From Aquarana catesbeiana (Eukaryota; Chordata; Amphibia; Anura; Ranidae), in contig NC_133324.1 in assembly GCF_042186555.1 (NCBI RefSeq), positions 219,839,145-219,903,144 of the forward strand: a DNA stretch of 64,000 nt, given 5' to 3'. The notes under the pieces are model-generated. The model did no database searches and was not told the DNA's origin. It saw only the letters and a program-made list of their open reading frames with translations. How positions within the stretch are numbered: the first letter of the stretch is position 1; the number at the start of each line of letters is the position of its first letter. Positions 11,554-22,859 of this stretch are shown here, piece by piece. The translations under genes and the position numbers were made by a program.

Positions 11554-14347
11554 TTATTCGGTTACATCAGTATCAGGTGCTTGGTAGCTGGTGGTGATCC
11601 AAGACTGATTCATTTTTATGAAGGTCAGTCGATCGACCGAGTCGGTGGACAGACGCACCCTGTGATCGGTTACAAAGCCTCCAGCAGCACTGAATGTGCG
11701 TTCCGAAAGAACGCTGGATGCAGGACAGGCCAGCCAGTATTGGTCCTTCTCCTTGATACCACGAATACGAGGATCCTTACGCAGGCTTTGCAGGATAAGG
11801 GAGGCCATGCAGCGTAGGTTTGCTGAGGCATTCGGTCCGGAGTCCTCTGGGTCACTAAGGACGACATGGTCCGCAGCCACCTCCTCCCAGCCACGTACAA
11901 GTCCATGTGTTTCTTGGGACTGATCCTTAAAGACTGTTGCTGATGCTGAGTGCCAGGCTCCACCTCCATACTGACACAATCCTCCTCCTCCTCCTTGTCC
12001 TCTTCCTGTGTGATTGGCGGGCACGCAGGAACACTGTCTGGATAAAGGGGGCCCTGAGAGCTAAGGAAGTTCTCCTCTTCCTGCCTCTGTTCTGCCTCAA
12101 GTGCCCTGTCCATTATTCCACGCAGCGTGTGCTCCAACAGGTGGACAAGGGGGACAGTGTCACTGATGTATGCACTGTCACTGCTCACCATCCTCGTGGC
12201 CTCTTCAAATGGTGACAGGACAGTGCATGCATCCCTGATCATGGCCCACTGGCGTGGGGAAAAAAAAACAAGCTCCCCTGACCCTGTCCTGGTGCCATAG
12301 TCGCACAGGTACTCATTGATGGCCCTCTGCTGCATGTGCAGCCGCTGCAGCATGGCCAACGTTGAGTTCCACCTGGTGGGCATGTCACAGATTAGGCGGA
12401 TCTTGGGCAGGTTAAACTCCTTTTGGAAGTCTGCCAGCCGAGCACTGGCATTATATGACCGGTGGAAATGCACACAGACTTTCCTGGCCTGCCTCAGGAC
12501 ATCCTGTAAGCCCGGGTACCTGCCCAAGAACCGCTGCACAACAAGTTAAGGACGTGAGCCAAACATTGCACATGGGTCATTTGTCCCTGTCGAAGGGCAG
12601 AGAGGAGGTTGGTGCCATTGTCGCAAACCACCATTCCTGCCTAAAGTTGGCGTGGTGTCAACCACCTCTGAACCTGCCCCTGCAGAGCTGACAGAACCTC
12701 TGCCCCAGTGTGGCTCCTGTCCCCCAAGCACTCCAGCTCAAGCACCGCATGGCATCTTTTGGCCTGCATACTTGCGTAGCCCCTTGAACGGCTACGGAGC
12801 ACCGCTGGTTCTGAGGACAAAGCACAGGAAGAGGCCATGGAGGAAGAAGAAGAGGAGGGGGTGGAGGAGAGAGGTGTGTCACAATCATTAGTAGTGGCAT
12901 TTTGGAGGCGTGGTGGTGGAACAACCTCCAACACCACTGCACCTTGTCCTGCATCCTTCCCAGCTGCCAGCAGAGTCACCCAATGCGTGGTGAAACTTAG
13001 GTAACGTCCCTGTCCATGCCTGCTGGACCATGAGTCAGCGGCGATATGCACCTTACCGCTGACCGCCCTGTCCAGCGAAGCCAAGACATTGCCTTCCAAA
13101 TGCCGGTAGAGAGCCGGAATCGCCTTCTGTGAGAAAAAGTGGCATTTGGGTACCTGCCACTGAGGAACCGCACATTCCACAAACTCATGGAAGGGGGCAG
13201 AGTCTACCAACTGAAAAGGCAGCAGTTGAAGTGCTGGCAATTTTGCCAAGCTAGCATTCAACCGCTGGGCATGTGGATGGCTGGGAGCAAACTTTTTTCG
13301 GAGGTGCAGCAGCTGGGGCAGGGAAATTTGCCTGGTACAATCTGACGTCAGTGTACCAAAAGCAGATTGCCCACAAGTACTTGGCTGTGATACACCTAAT
13401 CCTACACCTTCATTCCTCTCAGTGCAGGTCTCAGAGAGGACTGAAGGTATAGTGGGGTTGGAGATCTCAGCTGATGAGGAGCAAGGAGAGGTCCTCTTTG
13501 TTCTTTGGTGTGGGTCTTTTAGATACGCTTGCCAACGAACTGCATGGCAGGTCAACATATGTCTGGTCAAGCATGTGGTGCCCAAGCGGGAGATGTTTTG
13601 GCCACGCGAGATACGCTTGAGACATATGTTGCAAATAGCAGCGGTGCGATCTGATGCACTCGTCTCAAAAAAGGCCCACACCAAAGATCTTTTGGAATAA
13701 CGCGCAGAGACAGCAGCACCCTGCACATGCGGAGCTTTGGGGTGTGATGCAGTCAGTGTGCTGCCCTTAGGCTGGCCCCTGGAGGGCACCCTGCCTCGTT
13801 GGTGATGTGCCTCCTCCTCCCTCCTATCAGGCACCCATGTTGAGTCAGTGACCTCATCATCCCCTCCCTCCTCATCACTGGAGCAAACCTGGCAGTATGC
13901 TGCAGCAGGGGGAGCATGACTGCCAGATTGCTGTCCTTCTTGGGCACCCCCTCTGTCCGTACTCACGCTACTGCCTTCATCTAGCTCAGTATCATCATCA
14001 GAGCCTTCTAAACGCTGGGCATCCTCCTGGAGCATGTACCCAACACTGTGGTCAAACAGTTCGAGGGACTCCTCAGGAGGACATGGTGGGGCTAGGGAAG
14101 GAGTCACTGATGTCATTGAGCCGAGGGAAGAGGCCATGTTGGCAGCTGCTTTGCCTGACAAAGTACCCTGAGCATGGGTGAGAGAGGATGAGGAGGATGA
14201 GGACGGCTTGGTCATCCACTCGACCAAGTCTTCCGCATGTTGTGGCTTAACACGGCCAGCTGCTAAAAAAAAGGCCAAGCGTGTCCCATGGCCACGTGCT
14301 GATGAGGATGCACCGTCTCCACGACCAGCACTGTTGCCTCTAGACAC
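11554..14347 (-). pseudogene. hAT transposase pseudogene with BED zinc finger
   Basis: Reading on the minus strand, the first segment (14347-12641, 568 residues) starts at an ATG and has a Ser- and acidic-rich head. A BED-type zinc finger follows at about residues 218-272 (C239, C242, H263, H268), then the start of the RNase-H-like fold with a candidate catalytic Asp in ADSWSS (residue 438). An in-frame TAG at 12641-12643 ends it. The same frame then continues with VVCDNGTNL, and a frameshift near 12545 leads into a second segment (to 11670). A further frameshift near 11930 leads to the third (12024-11554). That part holds the hAT C-terminal dimerisation region (about 90-139: ASSVLSERTFSAAG). 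Transposases of this family cut and paste the element as oligomers. With one stop and two frameshifts, this copy is dead. Confidence 0.9.
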
Positions 14348-14436
14348 AGAGCCTGCTTGCCCTCTTTTTTTGGCTTGTGACTGCCTCTCCTTGTTGGCCT
14401 TCCAGACATACTAATGGCCTGTAGCTGCACTAAGCT

Positions 14437-14439
<3 letters not shown>

Positions 14440-14488
<49 letters not shown>
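14440..14488. repeat. (TA)n microsatellite
   Basis: Uninterrupted TA dinucleotide run of about 49 bases inside the hAT element, upstream of the transposase start. Confidence 0.95.
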
Positions 14489-14489
<1 letters not shown>

Positions 14490-14704
14490 TGATACTGGAG
14501 CTAGCAAAATCAACTGCCTACCTGTAGTATGAGAACACCACCAACCTTCTACAGGTAGTTTTAGCTTTAACACTGTGCAGATCTCGCAAAAAACTAACTT
14601 GTAGCTTATTTAGCTGCCTGCGGTAGTGATAGGATCAGGAAAACACCACCAACCTTCTACAGGTAGCTTTAGCTGAACACTATGCAGAGCTCACAAAAAA
14701 CTAA

Positions 14705-14984
14705 CTTGTAGTTTTAGCTGAACACTGTGAGGAGGACGCACTACCCTAACTTGTAGCTTTAGCTGAACACTGTGCAGAGGTCACACTAAACTAACTTGTA
14801 GCTTTAGCTGAACACTGTGTGGAGGACACACTACACTAACTTGTAGCTTTAGCTGAACACTGTGAGGAGGACGCACTACACTAACTTGTAGTTTTTGCTG
14901 AACACTGTGCAGAGGTCACACTAAACTAACTTGTAGCTTTAACTAAACGCTGTGAGGAGGACGCACTACACTAACTGTAAATAG
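14705..14984. repeat. 45-bp tandem array with two alternating unit types
   Basis: About six units of 45 bases, each starting CTTGTAGCTTTAGCTGAACA. One type continues GCAGAGGTCACACTAAAC and the other GAGGAGGACGCACTACAC, in the order B-A-B-B-A-B. Degenerate units with CCACCAACCTTCTACAGGT spacers extend left to about 14530. It lies in the leader of the hAT transposase. Confidence 0.85.
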
Positions 14985-15122
14985 TCTAGCTGCCTGACTG
15001 TGGTACTAATAGGATCAAAAGAACACCAGCAATTTTCTTCAGGTAGCTGTAAATACTGTAACAAGACAAGCCTGCCTGTCAGTAGGAAGATAACAGGAAC
15101 GGATCTAGCTAAACTGAATACA

Positions 15123-15127
<5 letters not shown>

Positions 15128-15177
<50 letters not shown>
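15128..15177. repeat. (TA)n microsatellite
   Basis: TA dinucleotide run of about 50 bases near the transposase-proximal end of the hAT element. Any IYIYIY protein read across it is an artefact. Confidence 0.95.
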
Positions 15178-15179
<2 letters not shown>

Positions 15180-15645
15180 ACACCTGGGATGCATATATAT
15201 ACACAATACACTGTAAGTGCAGCTAACTCACTGACTGTCCTGCCTAATCTATCTAACTCAAATGAAATGACACTGTCTCTCTCTCGCTATCTAAGCACGC
15301 CGGAACACACTACACAGGGCTGCCGTGCAGGCGGCCTTATATAGTGTGGGGCGTGTTCTAAACCCCCTGAGCCATAATTGGCCAAAGCCACCCTGGATTT
15401 GGCCAATTACAGCTCTCTCTACTGACGGTGCTGTGATTGGCCAAGCATGCGGGTCATAGTGCATGCTTGGCCAATCATCAGCCAGCAATGCACTGTGATG
15501 CCGCAGTGAATGATGGGCCGTGACGCGCCACACGAATTTGGCGCGAACGGCCCATATCGTTTATAATTTGGCGAACAATTGAACAGACGATGTTCGAGTC
15601 AAACATGGGTTCGACTCGAACACGAAGCTCATCCCTAATTGTTGT

Positions 15646-16261
15646 GTTTTAGAGAACAACTAGTAATGGTTAGTAGTACTGTAAAAACTATATCTTTTGT
15701 CTGAAATTCCTCCTAACAAATAGCAGTGCACTTTCTGGCATGCCTGTGTGCCTAGACACTTTGTTGCCTACAGCCTCATATCTGTATATCTACAGTGGAA
15801 GTGGCAGGAGATTTGCAGTGAGATTTGGTAATATCACTGCTGCGCTGCTTGCTGTTCTCCTTACTGGAGGCTCTGACATGAGGAAGCAAAGCCCTCTATC
15901 TACCAGGATGTCTGCTTCCATATACAGAACAAGGCATGGTAAGTCAGCAATGAGGAAAAATCAGCTGCGGGGAGACCACAGACAATGTTGGTTAATGGTC
16001 CTTTGCCCTATACTTGCACTTTATCTAGATAAGCTTCCAGAGTTATCTTCGTTCTTAAAGGAGAAATCCAGCCTGAGCTTTTTAGGTGGGCTTCTCCTCT
16101 GGGTCACAGGAGTGCAATTCGTTTTGCACTCCTGTGACTCATTTTCAGCGGAGAGCGGTCTGAAGTCCGCTCTCCACTGACGTCACTGCCATCAGTCGAG
16201 GCAGCGCATCATCCTGACTTCCCAAGTCTGGATCCGCCAGCTGCCTTGATTGATGGCAGTC
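15646..16261. other. Unassigned; contains a strong hairpin
   Basis: From about 16057 the sequence AAAGGAGAAATCCAGCCTGAG resembles the start of a frog MITE. A near-perfect inverted repeat GTCACAGGAGTGCA / TGCACTCCTGTGAC occupies 16103-16138, followed by AGCGGAGAGCGG ... CCGCTCTCC. The 146-codon frame at 15740-16180 crosses these repeats and has no domain character. Confidence 0.4.
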
Positions 16262-16715
16262 TCAGCATCTCAGCGAGCTGCTGGAGGTGAGCATGGGAGG
16301 AGGTGACAAGGGAGCTAGAGAGCAGAAGGTCTTGGGAGGAGCAGAGGGGACAATTTGGGCAATATCTGCTGATGAGGTGGTGATGTAGCTGGGGGTAATT
16401 TTATGGATGGCCTTGTATGTTGTGGTTAGTATTTTTAATTTTATATGGTGGGGTAGGAGAAGCCAGTGAAGGGATTGGCTGAGAGTAGCAACAGTCATGG
16501 ATCGGTTAGTAAGGTGTGTTGGTCTAGCAGCAGCATTCATAATAGACTGAAGGGGGGATAGCCTGTGTAAAGGTAGGCTAGTGAGGAGGGAGTTGCAGTA
16601 GTCAAGGCAGGAAATAACCAAGGAGAGAATAAGTGTTTTGTGGTGTCGTTAGTCAGGAAGGGGCGAATTCTGAAAATGTTGTGGAGGTTAAGGTGGCAAG
16701 TGGTAGCGTTATGCA
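16262..16715 (-). pseudogene. LINE reverse-transcriptase C-terminal fragment (L2/CR1-like)
   Basis: Minus-strand translation gives ISCLDYCNSLLTSLPLHR, LQSIMNAAARPTHL and SLHWLLLPHHIKLKILTTTY. This is the hallmark thumb/C-terminal region of L2- and CR1-like non-LTR reverse transcriptases (usual pattern SRLDYCNALL ... LQ.VQNAAARL ... LHWLPV..RI.FK.L). Upstream, in another frame, FRIRPFLTN matches the segment normally just before it, so a frameshift lies near 16625-16640. Catalytic RT motifs and the endonuclease are absent. It is a truncated, dead fragment. Confidence 0.8.
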
Positions 16716-16814
16716 TGAAGCCTTAAGTATATGAAAGATATAGTAAACCAGTCCAACATGCCTCATGGCTTTGTTAGAACTTTATTTGTACAACTAGGAT
16801 TTTTTCAGGAGTTA

Positions 16815-17197
16815 TGCCGTATACACACAACCGGACTTTTCGTTAGACTGAACTCCGAAGGACTTTTCGACGGATTTCCAATGAAACGGACTTGCCTACA
16901 CACGATCACACCAAAGTCCGATTGTTTCGAACGTGATGACGTACGACCGGACTAGAATAGGGAAGTTCATAGCCAGTAGCCATTAGCTGCCCTTGCGTCC
17001 TTTTTTGTCCGTCGGACTAGCATGCAGACGAACAGATTTTTCGATCGGACTCAAGTCCGTCGGAAAGATTTGAAACATGTTCTATTTCTAAAATCCGACA
17101 GAAAAGGTCCGATGAAGCCCACACACGATCGAATTGTCTGATGGATTCGTTCCATCGGACCAGTTCGGTCAAAAAGTCTGGGCGTATGTACACAGCA
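16815..17197. mobile_element. Harbinger-type MITE (copy 1 of an abutting pair)
   Basis: The left end TGCCGTATACACACAACCGG and right end GGGCGTATGTACACAGCA are inverted repeats. TTA flanks both sides (16812-16814 and 17198-17200), the 3-bp TWA duplication of PIF/Harbinger elements. The interior repeats GTCCGTCGGA-like words. It has no ORF. Confidence 0.75.
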
Positions 17198-17200
17198 TTA

Positions 17201-17634
17201 TGCCCCGTACACACGGTCAGACTTTGTTCGGACATTCCGACAACAAAATCCTAGGATTTTTTCCGACGGATGTTGGCTCAAACTTGTCTTGCATACACAC
17301 GGTCACACAAAGTTGTCGGAAAATCCGATCGTTCTATACACGGTGACGTAAAACACATACGTCGGGACTATAAACGGGGCAGTGGCCAATAGCTTTCATC
17401 TCTTTATTTATTCTGAGCATGCGTGGCACTTTGTCCGTCGGATTTGTGTACACACGATAGGAATTTCCGACAACGGATTTTGTTGTCGGAAAATTTTATC
17501 TCCTGCTCTCCAACTTTGTGTGTCGGAAAATCCGATGGAAAATGTGTGATGGAGCCCACACACGGTCGGAATTTCCGACAACACGCTCCGATGGGACATT
17601 TTCCATCGGAAAATCCGACCGTGTGTACGGGGCA
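17201..17634. mobile_element. Harbinger-type MITE (TGCCCCGTACACACGG family)
   Basis: The ends TGCCCCGTACACACGGTC and GACCGTGTGTACGGGGCA are inverted, flanked by TTA (17198-17200 and 17635-17637). It is almost identical over its length to the copy at 57596-58014, so this family moved recently. It shares one TTA with the preceding MITE. Open frames in it recur in the other copy but run on both strands and are repeat shadows. Confidence 0.88.
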
Positions 17635-17637
17635 TTA

Positions 17638-19358
17638 GTGTATTCCCAGCCAGAAGACTTTTTTTTAAAATAAATTGAGAAAGGGTTAGAACCTATCTTG
17701 GGTTTTACTGCTATCCAGAACTCTATTAGAGAGGTTTTTCCCCACTCTGTTTTACTGACAACTGTTTTACCAGGCTGGAATCGAGGGTACATTTCCAATA
17801 TCAAACAAAACCATAAATAATTTTTTTGTAAGGTAGGAGAAGACTAGAACCCATGTAATTTTTTATTGTTGTCTGTGCCCCTGCTGCCCCTTGCTTTCTG
17901 CCTAGTGAAACTGCTGTCTGCAGAACAGGAAGTGAGGGGAAATCTCTCTAATGGAGTCATGGATAGCGATAAAACCTGTTCATGGTTATAACCTATCCCC
18001 ACTCTATCCAAATACAAAAAGAAAAAAGTCTTGGCTGGAAATACACTTCAAGTCAGCATACTGGAATAGTTTTGCTAGCAAATAAAGTAGTTGAAAGTGA
18101 TGGTAGATAATAAGTGCCCATATTACAATATGGGGCTCATTTGTGAAGAAAATGTACAAGATTGGGCATAAATTGCTAAAGTGTCTTTAAACTGTGAATT
18201 TCTGGGCATAGCGATTTTTTTTTTAGAAATGAGGGTTTTAATGCATGTACTGGGGGCTTCTTTGTCCAACTATGGCTTTTGCTTGTGCCTTGTCTTCCAC
18301 TTTAAATTGTTCATATTTGCAGACGTAAGGGAAAAATTGTATATTGCACCCTACCCTACTCTACCTTGTTAATTTTTCTTCAAGTGTTTAATATTACGAT
18401 ATTCATAAGTCATAAATCAAATCTGTTGATAAGCCATGAACAGCTGTACCAAAATAAAATTAGTATTTTATTATTGATTTTAATATCTTACTATTATTAT
18501 TGGTATCTCGTGTGATGAAAATGTACAGGGGCTGCATTTGTGGAGAAAACCATTATTTTACCAAAGCTACTTTCAGTAAATCTTTAGCTATGTGTAAAAA
18601 TAATTCAGCTAGACCCCTGTAATTCTCATGGCTGCTGTAGTGGAACACGACCAGGCCAAATGTAGAAGTTAATGGTACTATTCTTCCTTTAATTACTCTC
18701 TGAGTTCCTGACACAAATTACTATACTTAAAAACTGCTTCCTGGCCATCTTGATAATTCACTCAGGGCAGTGCTTTCCATTTATAGATTCACCATTCTTT
18801 TTGATAACAGCTAAAAATACTTGCTTTGACTCGATATATCACCAGATCTATCGTCATCGCGAATTCATTGAAGACATACGTGACAGCTGCGCTCACTGGA
18901 CAAAACCTTTCAAATCTAATAATGTATTCTCTTTTCAAATCAGTTTTTTTTCTATCGTGTTTCTCTATCCATGGTGGAAATCTGTGTCAGTTCTTGTCTT
19001 TTACCTTCCATATTGACGTGAAAGATAAGTTAAACTATTCCTGAGAAGGGGCTTTAAAGAAATCTATTGTTTGAAATGCACTTCTTTTGGAATAATATAG
19101 AATGGATTTCTGCATCTGAGATATAAATTGGTTCCACTGCTTTATTTATTGCAGAAAGTTAAACAACATTCTCAATTTATAACCATACACTCCTGATAAA
19201 ACTATAAGATGGATGTGCCACGTTTTCTTTTTTTTTTCTTTTGTTTCACCTTCTATTCATAAAAGCATATTTATTGTTTTTTCATTCCTTAATCTTTTTT
19301 TTTTTTTTCTGTTGTTCTTTCTATTTTGTATTAACGTATACTACAATTATGACACACA
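17638..19358. other. No recognised gene
   Basis: AT-rich DNA. About 17640-18030 carries Alu-length repeat-like text with no clear ends. Frames at 18750-19044 have no recognisable domains. Confidence 0.3.
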
Positions 19359-19362
19359 TTAA

Positions 19363-20244
19363 CCACTTCAGCCCCGGAAGGATTTACCCCCTTCCTGACC
19401 AGAGCACTTTTTGTGATTCGGCACTGCGTCGCTTTAACTGACAATTACGCGGTCGTGCGACATTGTACCCAAACAAAATTGACATCCCTTTTTTCCCATA
19501 AATAGAGCTTTCTTTTGGTGGTATTTGATCGCCTCTGCGGTTTTTATTTTTTGCGCTATAAACAAAAAAATGAGCAACAATTTTGAAAAAAATGCAATAT
19601 TTTTTACTTTTTGCTATAATACATATCCCCCAAAAATATATAAAAATTTTTTTTTTTCTCAGTTTAGGCCGATATGTATTCTTCTACATATTTTTTGGTA
19701 AAAAAAAAATTGCAAGTAAGTGTATATTGGTTGGTTTGTGCAAAATTTATGGCGTCTACAAAATAGGGGATAGTTTTATGGGCTTTTTATTTTTAATTTT
19801 TTTTTTAATTAGTAATGGCAGCGATCTGCGATTTTTATCAGGACTGCGACATTAAGATGGACAGATCGGACACTTTTGACACTATTTTGGGACTGTTGTC
19901 ATTTATACAGCGATCAGTGCTATAAAAATGCATTGATTACTGTGTGAATGACACTGGCAGTGAAGTGGTTAACCACTAGGGGGAAGTTAATGGGTTAAGT
20001 GTGTCCTAGAGAGTGATTCTAACTTTGGGGGGAGGGGCTACACCTCACATGACAGCTATCACTGCTCTCGATGACAGAGAGCAGTGATCACTGTCCTGTC
20101 ACTAGGCAGAACGGGGAAATGCTTTGTTTACGAAAGCATCTCCCCGTTCTACCTCTCCGTGACACGATTGCGGGCACCCTGCAGACATCGAGTCCGCGGG
20201 ACCCGCGGTCACGGAGACTGCGGCCGGCGCTGGTCGGCAAGCGG
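19363..20244. mobile_element. TTAA-flanked CCACTTCAGCCCC family element (copy A)
   Basis: TTAA sits at 19359-19362 and 20245-20248. The left end is CCACTTCAGCCCC, the right end GGTCGGCAAGCGG. Conserved landmarks shared with the other copies include CTTTCTTTTGGTGGTATTTG and CTCTGCGG. Near the right end are two hairpins: ATCACTGCTCT / AGAGCAGTGAT (20058-20088) and a longer one at 20107-20151. There is no transposase, so it is a non-autonomous TTAA-targeting (piggyBac- or Kolobok-like) element; the superfamily is not certain. Confidence 0.82.
20107..20151. repeat. Conserved stem-loop of the TTAA family (copy A)
   Basis: Arms AGAACGGGGAAATGCTT and AAGCATCTCCCCGTTCT pair at 16 of 17 positions around a TGTTTAC loop. 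The equivalent stem-loop is present in copies B, C and F with different stem sequence. Confidence 0.8.
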
Positions 20245-20248
20245 TTAA

Positions 20249-21868
20249 CTTCAAGGGTAAAATGGTTGCCTACTTAAAATTAACTGACCAAAAATTCAGC
20301 AAACAAGATTTTTAACACCACAACGGAAGTGCAACATACCAGTGTAGAAGCATACATAGAATTTAAAGGGCTACATTTTTCTCAAGCTTTTCTTGCGCAA
20401 AAGATGCCAATAGTGACCGACAATAAATTCATATGCATTTAATTTCATGATATTAATTAAAAAGTTAAAAAATAATACAATTATATATAAAAACATATAT
20501 ATTTTTTAAAAACTGTAATTTTCACAGTTGTTTTTTGGCCAAGTGCATCCTGCATTTTCATTTTTGGTTTTGGCACTAAAATTTCCATGCGGTGCACCTC
20601 TACTTAAAATGGACCTTGCAGTAAAATGTATGTCAACTTTTTAGATCAGGGTCCCTCCCACCAAATGAATCTCTATACATCAGAAAGTAAAAATTAAAAG
20701 GGAAAAATGTCATAATATCTACTTATTGTACCCTTGCTTTCCTTGCGCAAAGCCTAAACAAAGATGATGTCACAATTTTTCCAGCATGATTCTGGAAACG
20801 ATAAGGATCATCTTGCAAGAAGAGGCTCCTGTGCTTGGCTAAAGTGTCTTCCTGCGAGATTTGGAGTTCTCAGTTTCTTAGGAATCTCCCTTTTTTTTTC
20901 TTTGTAGGTACACTTTGTTATTTACATTTATAGCAACTACTAAAGGTGGAGGGGGGTCTGATCTAATAAGCAGACCTTGCATTTTACAGCAAGGTCACTT
21001 TTAATAAAGTGCTCTAGCGGCGGCTAATTTAATTACGTGTAACACAGCCTCTTCCTCTGTCTAACCTAGGAAGGTTCCTTCCAGTTTGCCAGCTGCCTTA
21101 TGTATTTTTTTTATATGATACTTTTTTTTAAAACACCAGTTTGCCATTTTTACATTATGCCAGTTAACTGGTGAATCATTGATAAATGTGGAGGAAATCA
21201 TTGGAGTACATGCTCTAAAAAAAAAAACATAAGATGAAATGTTATAAACTGACCCCTTATACTTACAGTATATCTTGTTAGTATCGGTACATAGCAACTT
21301 TGTACATTTTCCTCTTGTAGAGTTAGGAGTAAAGAGATTTGTGGATGATTCCATCCTTTTAAAAATGTTTCTCCAGAACAGATCAGAACATGAGTGGTCA
21401 GTCAGGCTACATACATTGGTTGAAAAAGACACAGGTCCATCTAGTTCAATCAATAGTTCAGATGTTTGTCCATTTATCATTGGACTAGGGCAGTGTATGT
21501 GAGAGGGTCACATATAGGAAGAGATAATGTGTGGTGTTTACATGTACAGCTTGCATCCACAAGCAATCATCTTTCCCTTAACCACAGGTAATTGCTCCAT
21601 GTGTGATTACATCTGAACACTGGTGGACAGCTGCGGCTGTTAATCTGTCAATGCTTTGTACAGGGTCAGTGACCACAACTGCTCTTATCTACCTGTCAGT
21701 TCAGCTAGAGGAATCTGCTGGAATCTTACTGCAGCTGTTACATTTTTTGCCTTGTGAATGAGGCCTTATCCTTCTCAATTATCATGAGGTTCCAGACCAT
21801 AATTTTTTTGACAATTGTTATCTATCTTTCTGCATTTTGGTATTTATTTACTAAGGGAAAAGAGGCAT
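20249..21868. other. Unassigned; includes a possible SINE-like fragment
   Basis: AT-rich DNA without supported genes. Around 21290-21480 the phrase TTGAAAAAGACACAGGTCCA is one I associate with a dispersed frog repeat, but no ends or poly(A) tail are clear. Confidence 0.3.
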
Positions 21869-21872
21869 TTAA

Positions 21873-22837
21873 CCACTTGACATCCAGAAGATTTACCCCC
21901 CTTCATGACCAGGCCATTTTTTGCAATACGGCACTGCATTACTTTAACTGACAGTAGCACGGTCATGCGAAGCTGTACCCAAATAAAGTTCTTTTTTTCC
22001 CCACAAATAGAGCTTTTGTTTGGTGGTATTTAATCATCTCAGCATTTTTTATTTTTTGTGCTATAAAAAAAAAAAAAAAAAACAATTAAAAAAAACAAAA
22101 CAATATTTTTAACTTTCTGCCATAAAACATATCCCCAAAAAATTTGAAAAAAATCAAATGACTTCATAAATTAAGGCCAATATGTATTCTGCTACCTATT
22201 TTTGGTAGAAAACCCCCCCCAAAAAACAAATAAGCGTATATTCATTGGTTTGCGCAAAAGTTATAGCGTCTACAAACTATGGGATATTTTTATTTATTTT
22301 TTCACTAGTAATGGCGGTGATCAGCGAATTATAGCGAGACTAACATATTGTGGCGGAAATTCTGAAACTAACTGACACTTTTGGTGTCAGCAATATTGTG
22401 TCAGTGACACTAATACTTTGATAAGTGTGCTAAAAAATATACACTGTCACTATACTAATGACACTGGCCGGGAGAGGGTTAACATTAGGGGTCATCAAAG
22501 GGTTAACCGTGTGCCTAGCCTGTGTTTTAGTACAGTTTGGAAGGTGTTTTTACTAGAGGAAGACATGGATCCTAGTCCCTGCTTTGCAGAGGAACAGGAT
22601 CCATGTCTTTCCCTCCTGTCAGAACTGCGATCTGCCTTGTTTACATAGGCAGATCGCCATTCTGCCTCTCTGCTCGATGATCGGGAGGTGCCACGGACAT
22701 TAAATCCATGGTACACGCCGCTGGGCTCCCACTGTGTGTGGTCACAGCAGGAGCGAGCCGGCGGCAGTGGTCATGTGTGCCTCCTACCCAGAAGAGCCGG
22801 ATGACGTAAAAATTGCTATAGGGTGGACTTGGAGTTG
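21873..22837. mobile_element. TTAA-flanked CCACTT family element (copy B)
   Basis: TTAA at 21869-21872 and 22838-22841. It begins CCACTTGACATCCAGAAG and shares the GGTGGTATTTAATC and CTATAAAAAAA landmarks of the family. It carries two hairpins: GACATGGATCCT ... AGGATCCATGTC (22562-22608) and the family stem-loop (22620-22664). It has no coding capacity. Confidence 0.8.
22620..22664. repeat. Conserved stem-loop of the TTAA family (copy B)
   Basis: Arms AGAACTGCGATCTGCCT and AGGCAGATCGCCATTCT pair at 15 of 17 positions around TGTTTACAT. The loop-proximal stem differs from copies A and F on both strands. Confidence 0.78.
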
Positions 22838-22859
22838 TTAACTTACTAAAGTGAATGTT

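Larger units (their letters stand above)
9874..15637 (-). mobile_element. Complete hAT DNA transposon, inactive
   Basis: The boundaries are exact: 11-bp inverted ends TAGGGATGAGC (9874-9884) and GCTCATCCCTA (15627-15637), flanked by a perfect 8-bp duplication ATTGTTGT (9866-9873 and 15638-15645). An 8-bp duplication and TAGGG-type ends define the hAT superfamily. Subterminal CGAAC/GTTCG motifs crowd both ends, as expected for transposase binding sites. The minus strand carries a broken BED-finger transposase (11554-14347). Two internal tandem arrays (10864-11397 and 14705-14984) and two TA microsatellites expand the element to 5,764 bases. The intact ends mean it could still have been mobilised by a related active transposase. 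Confidence 0.93.

Noticed and set aside
14966..15344. Frames with long Ile-Tyr repeats on both strands
   Set aside because: They are read-through of the TA microsatellite at 15128-15177.
17408..17804. Open frames shared between 17423-17638 and 57818-58153
   Set aside because: Shared because the MITE is duplicated; frames occur on both strands and differ by shifts.
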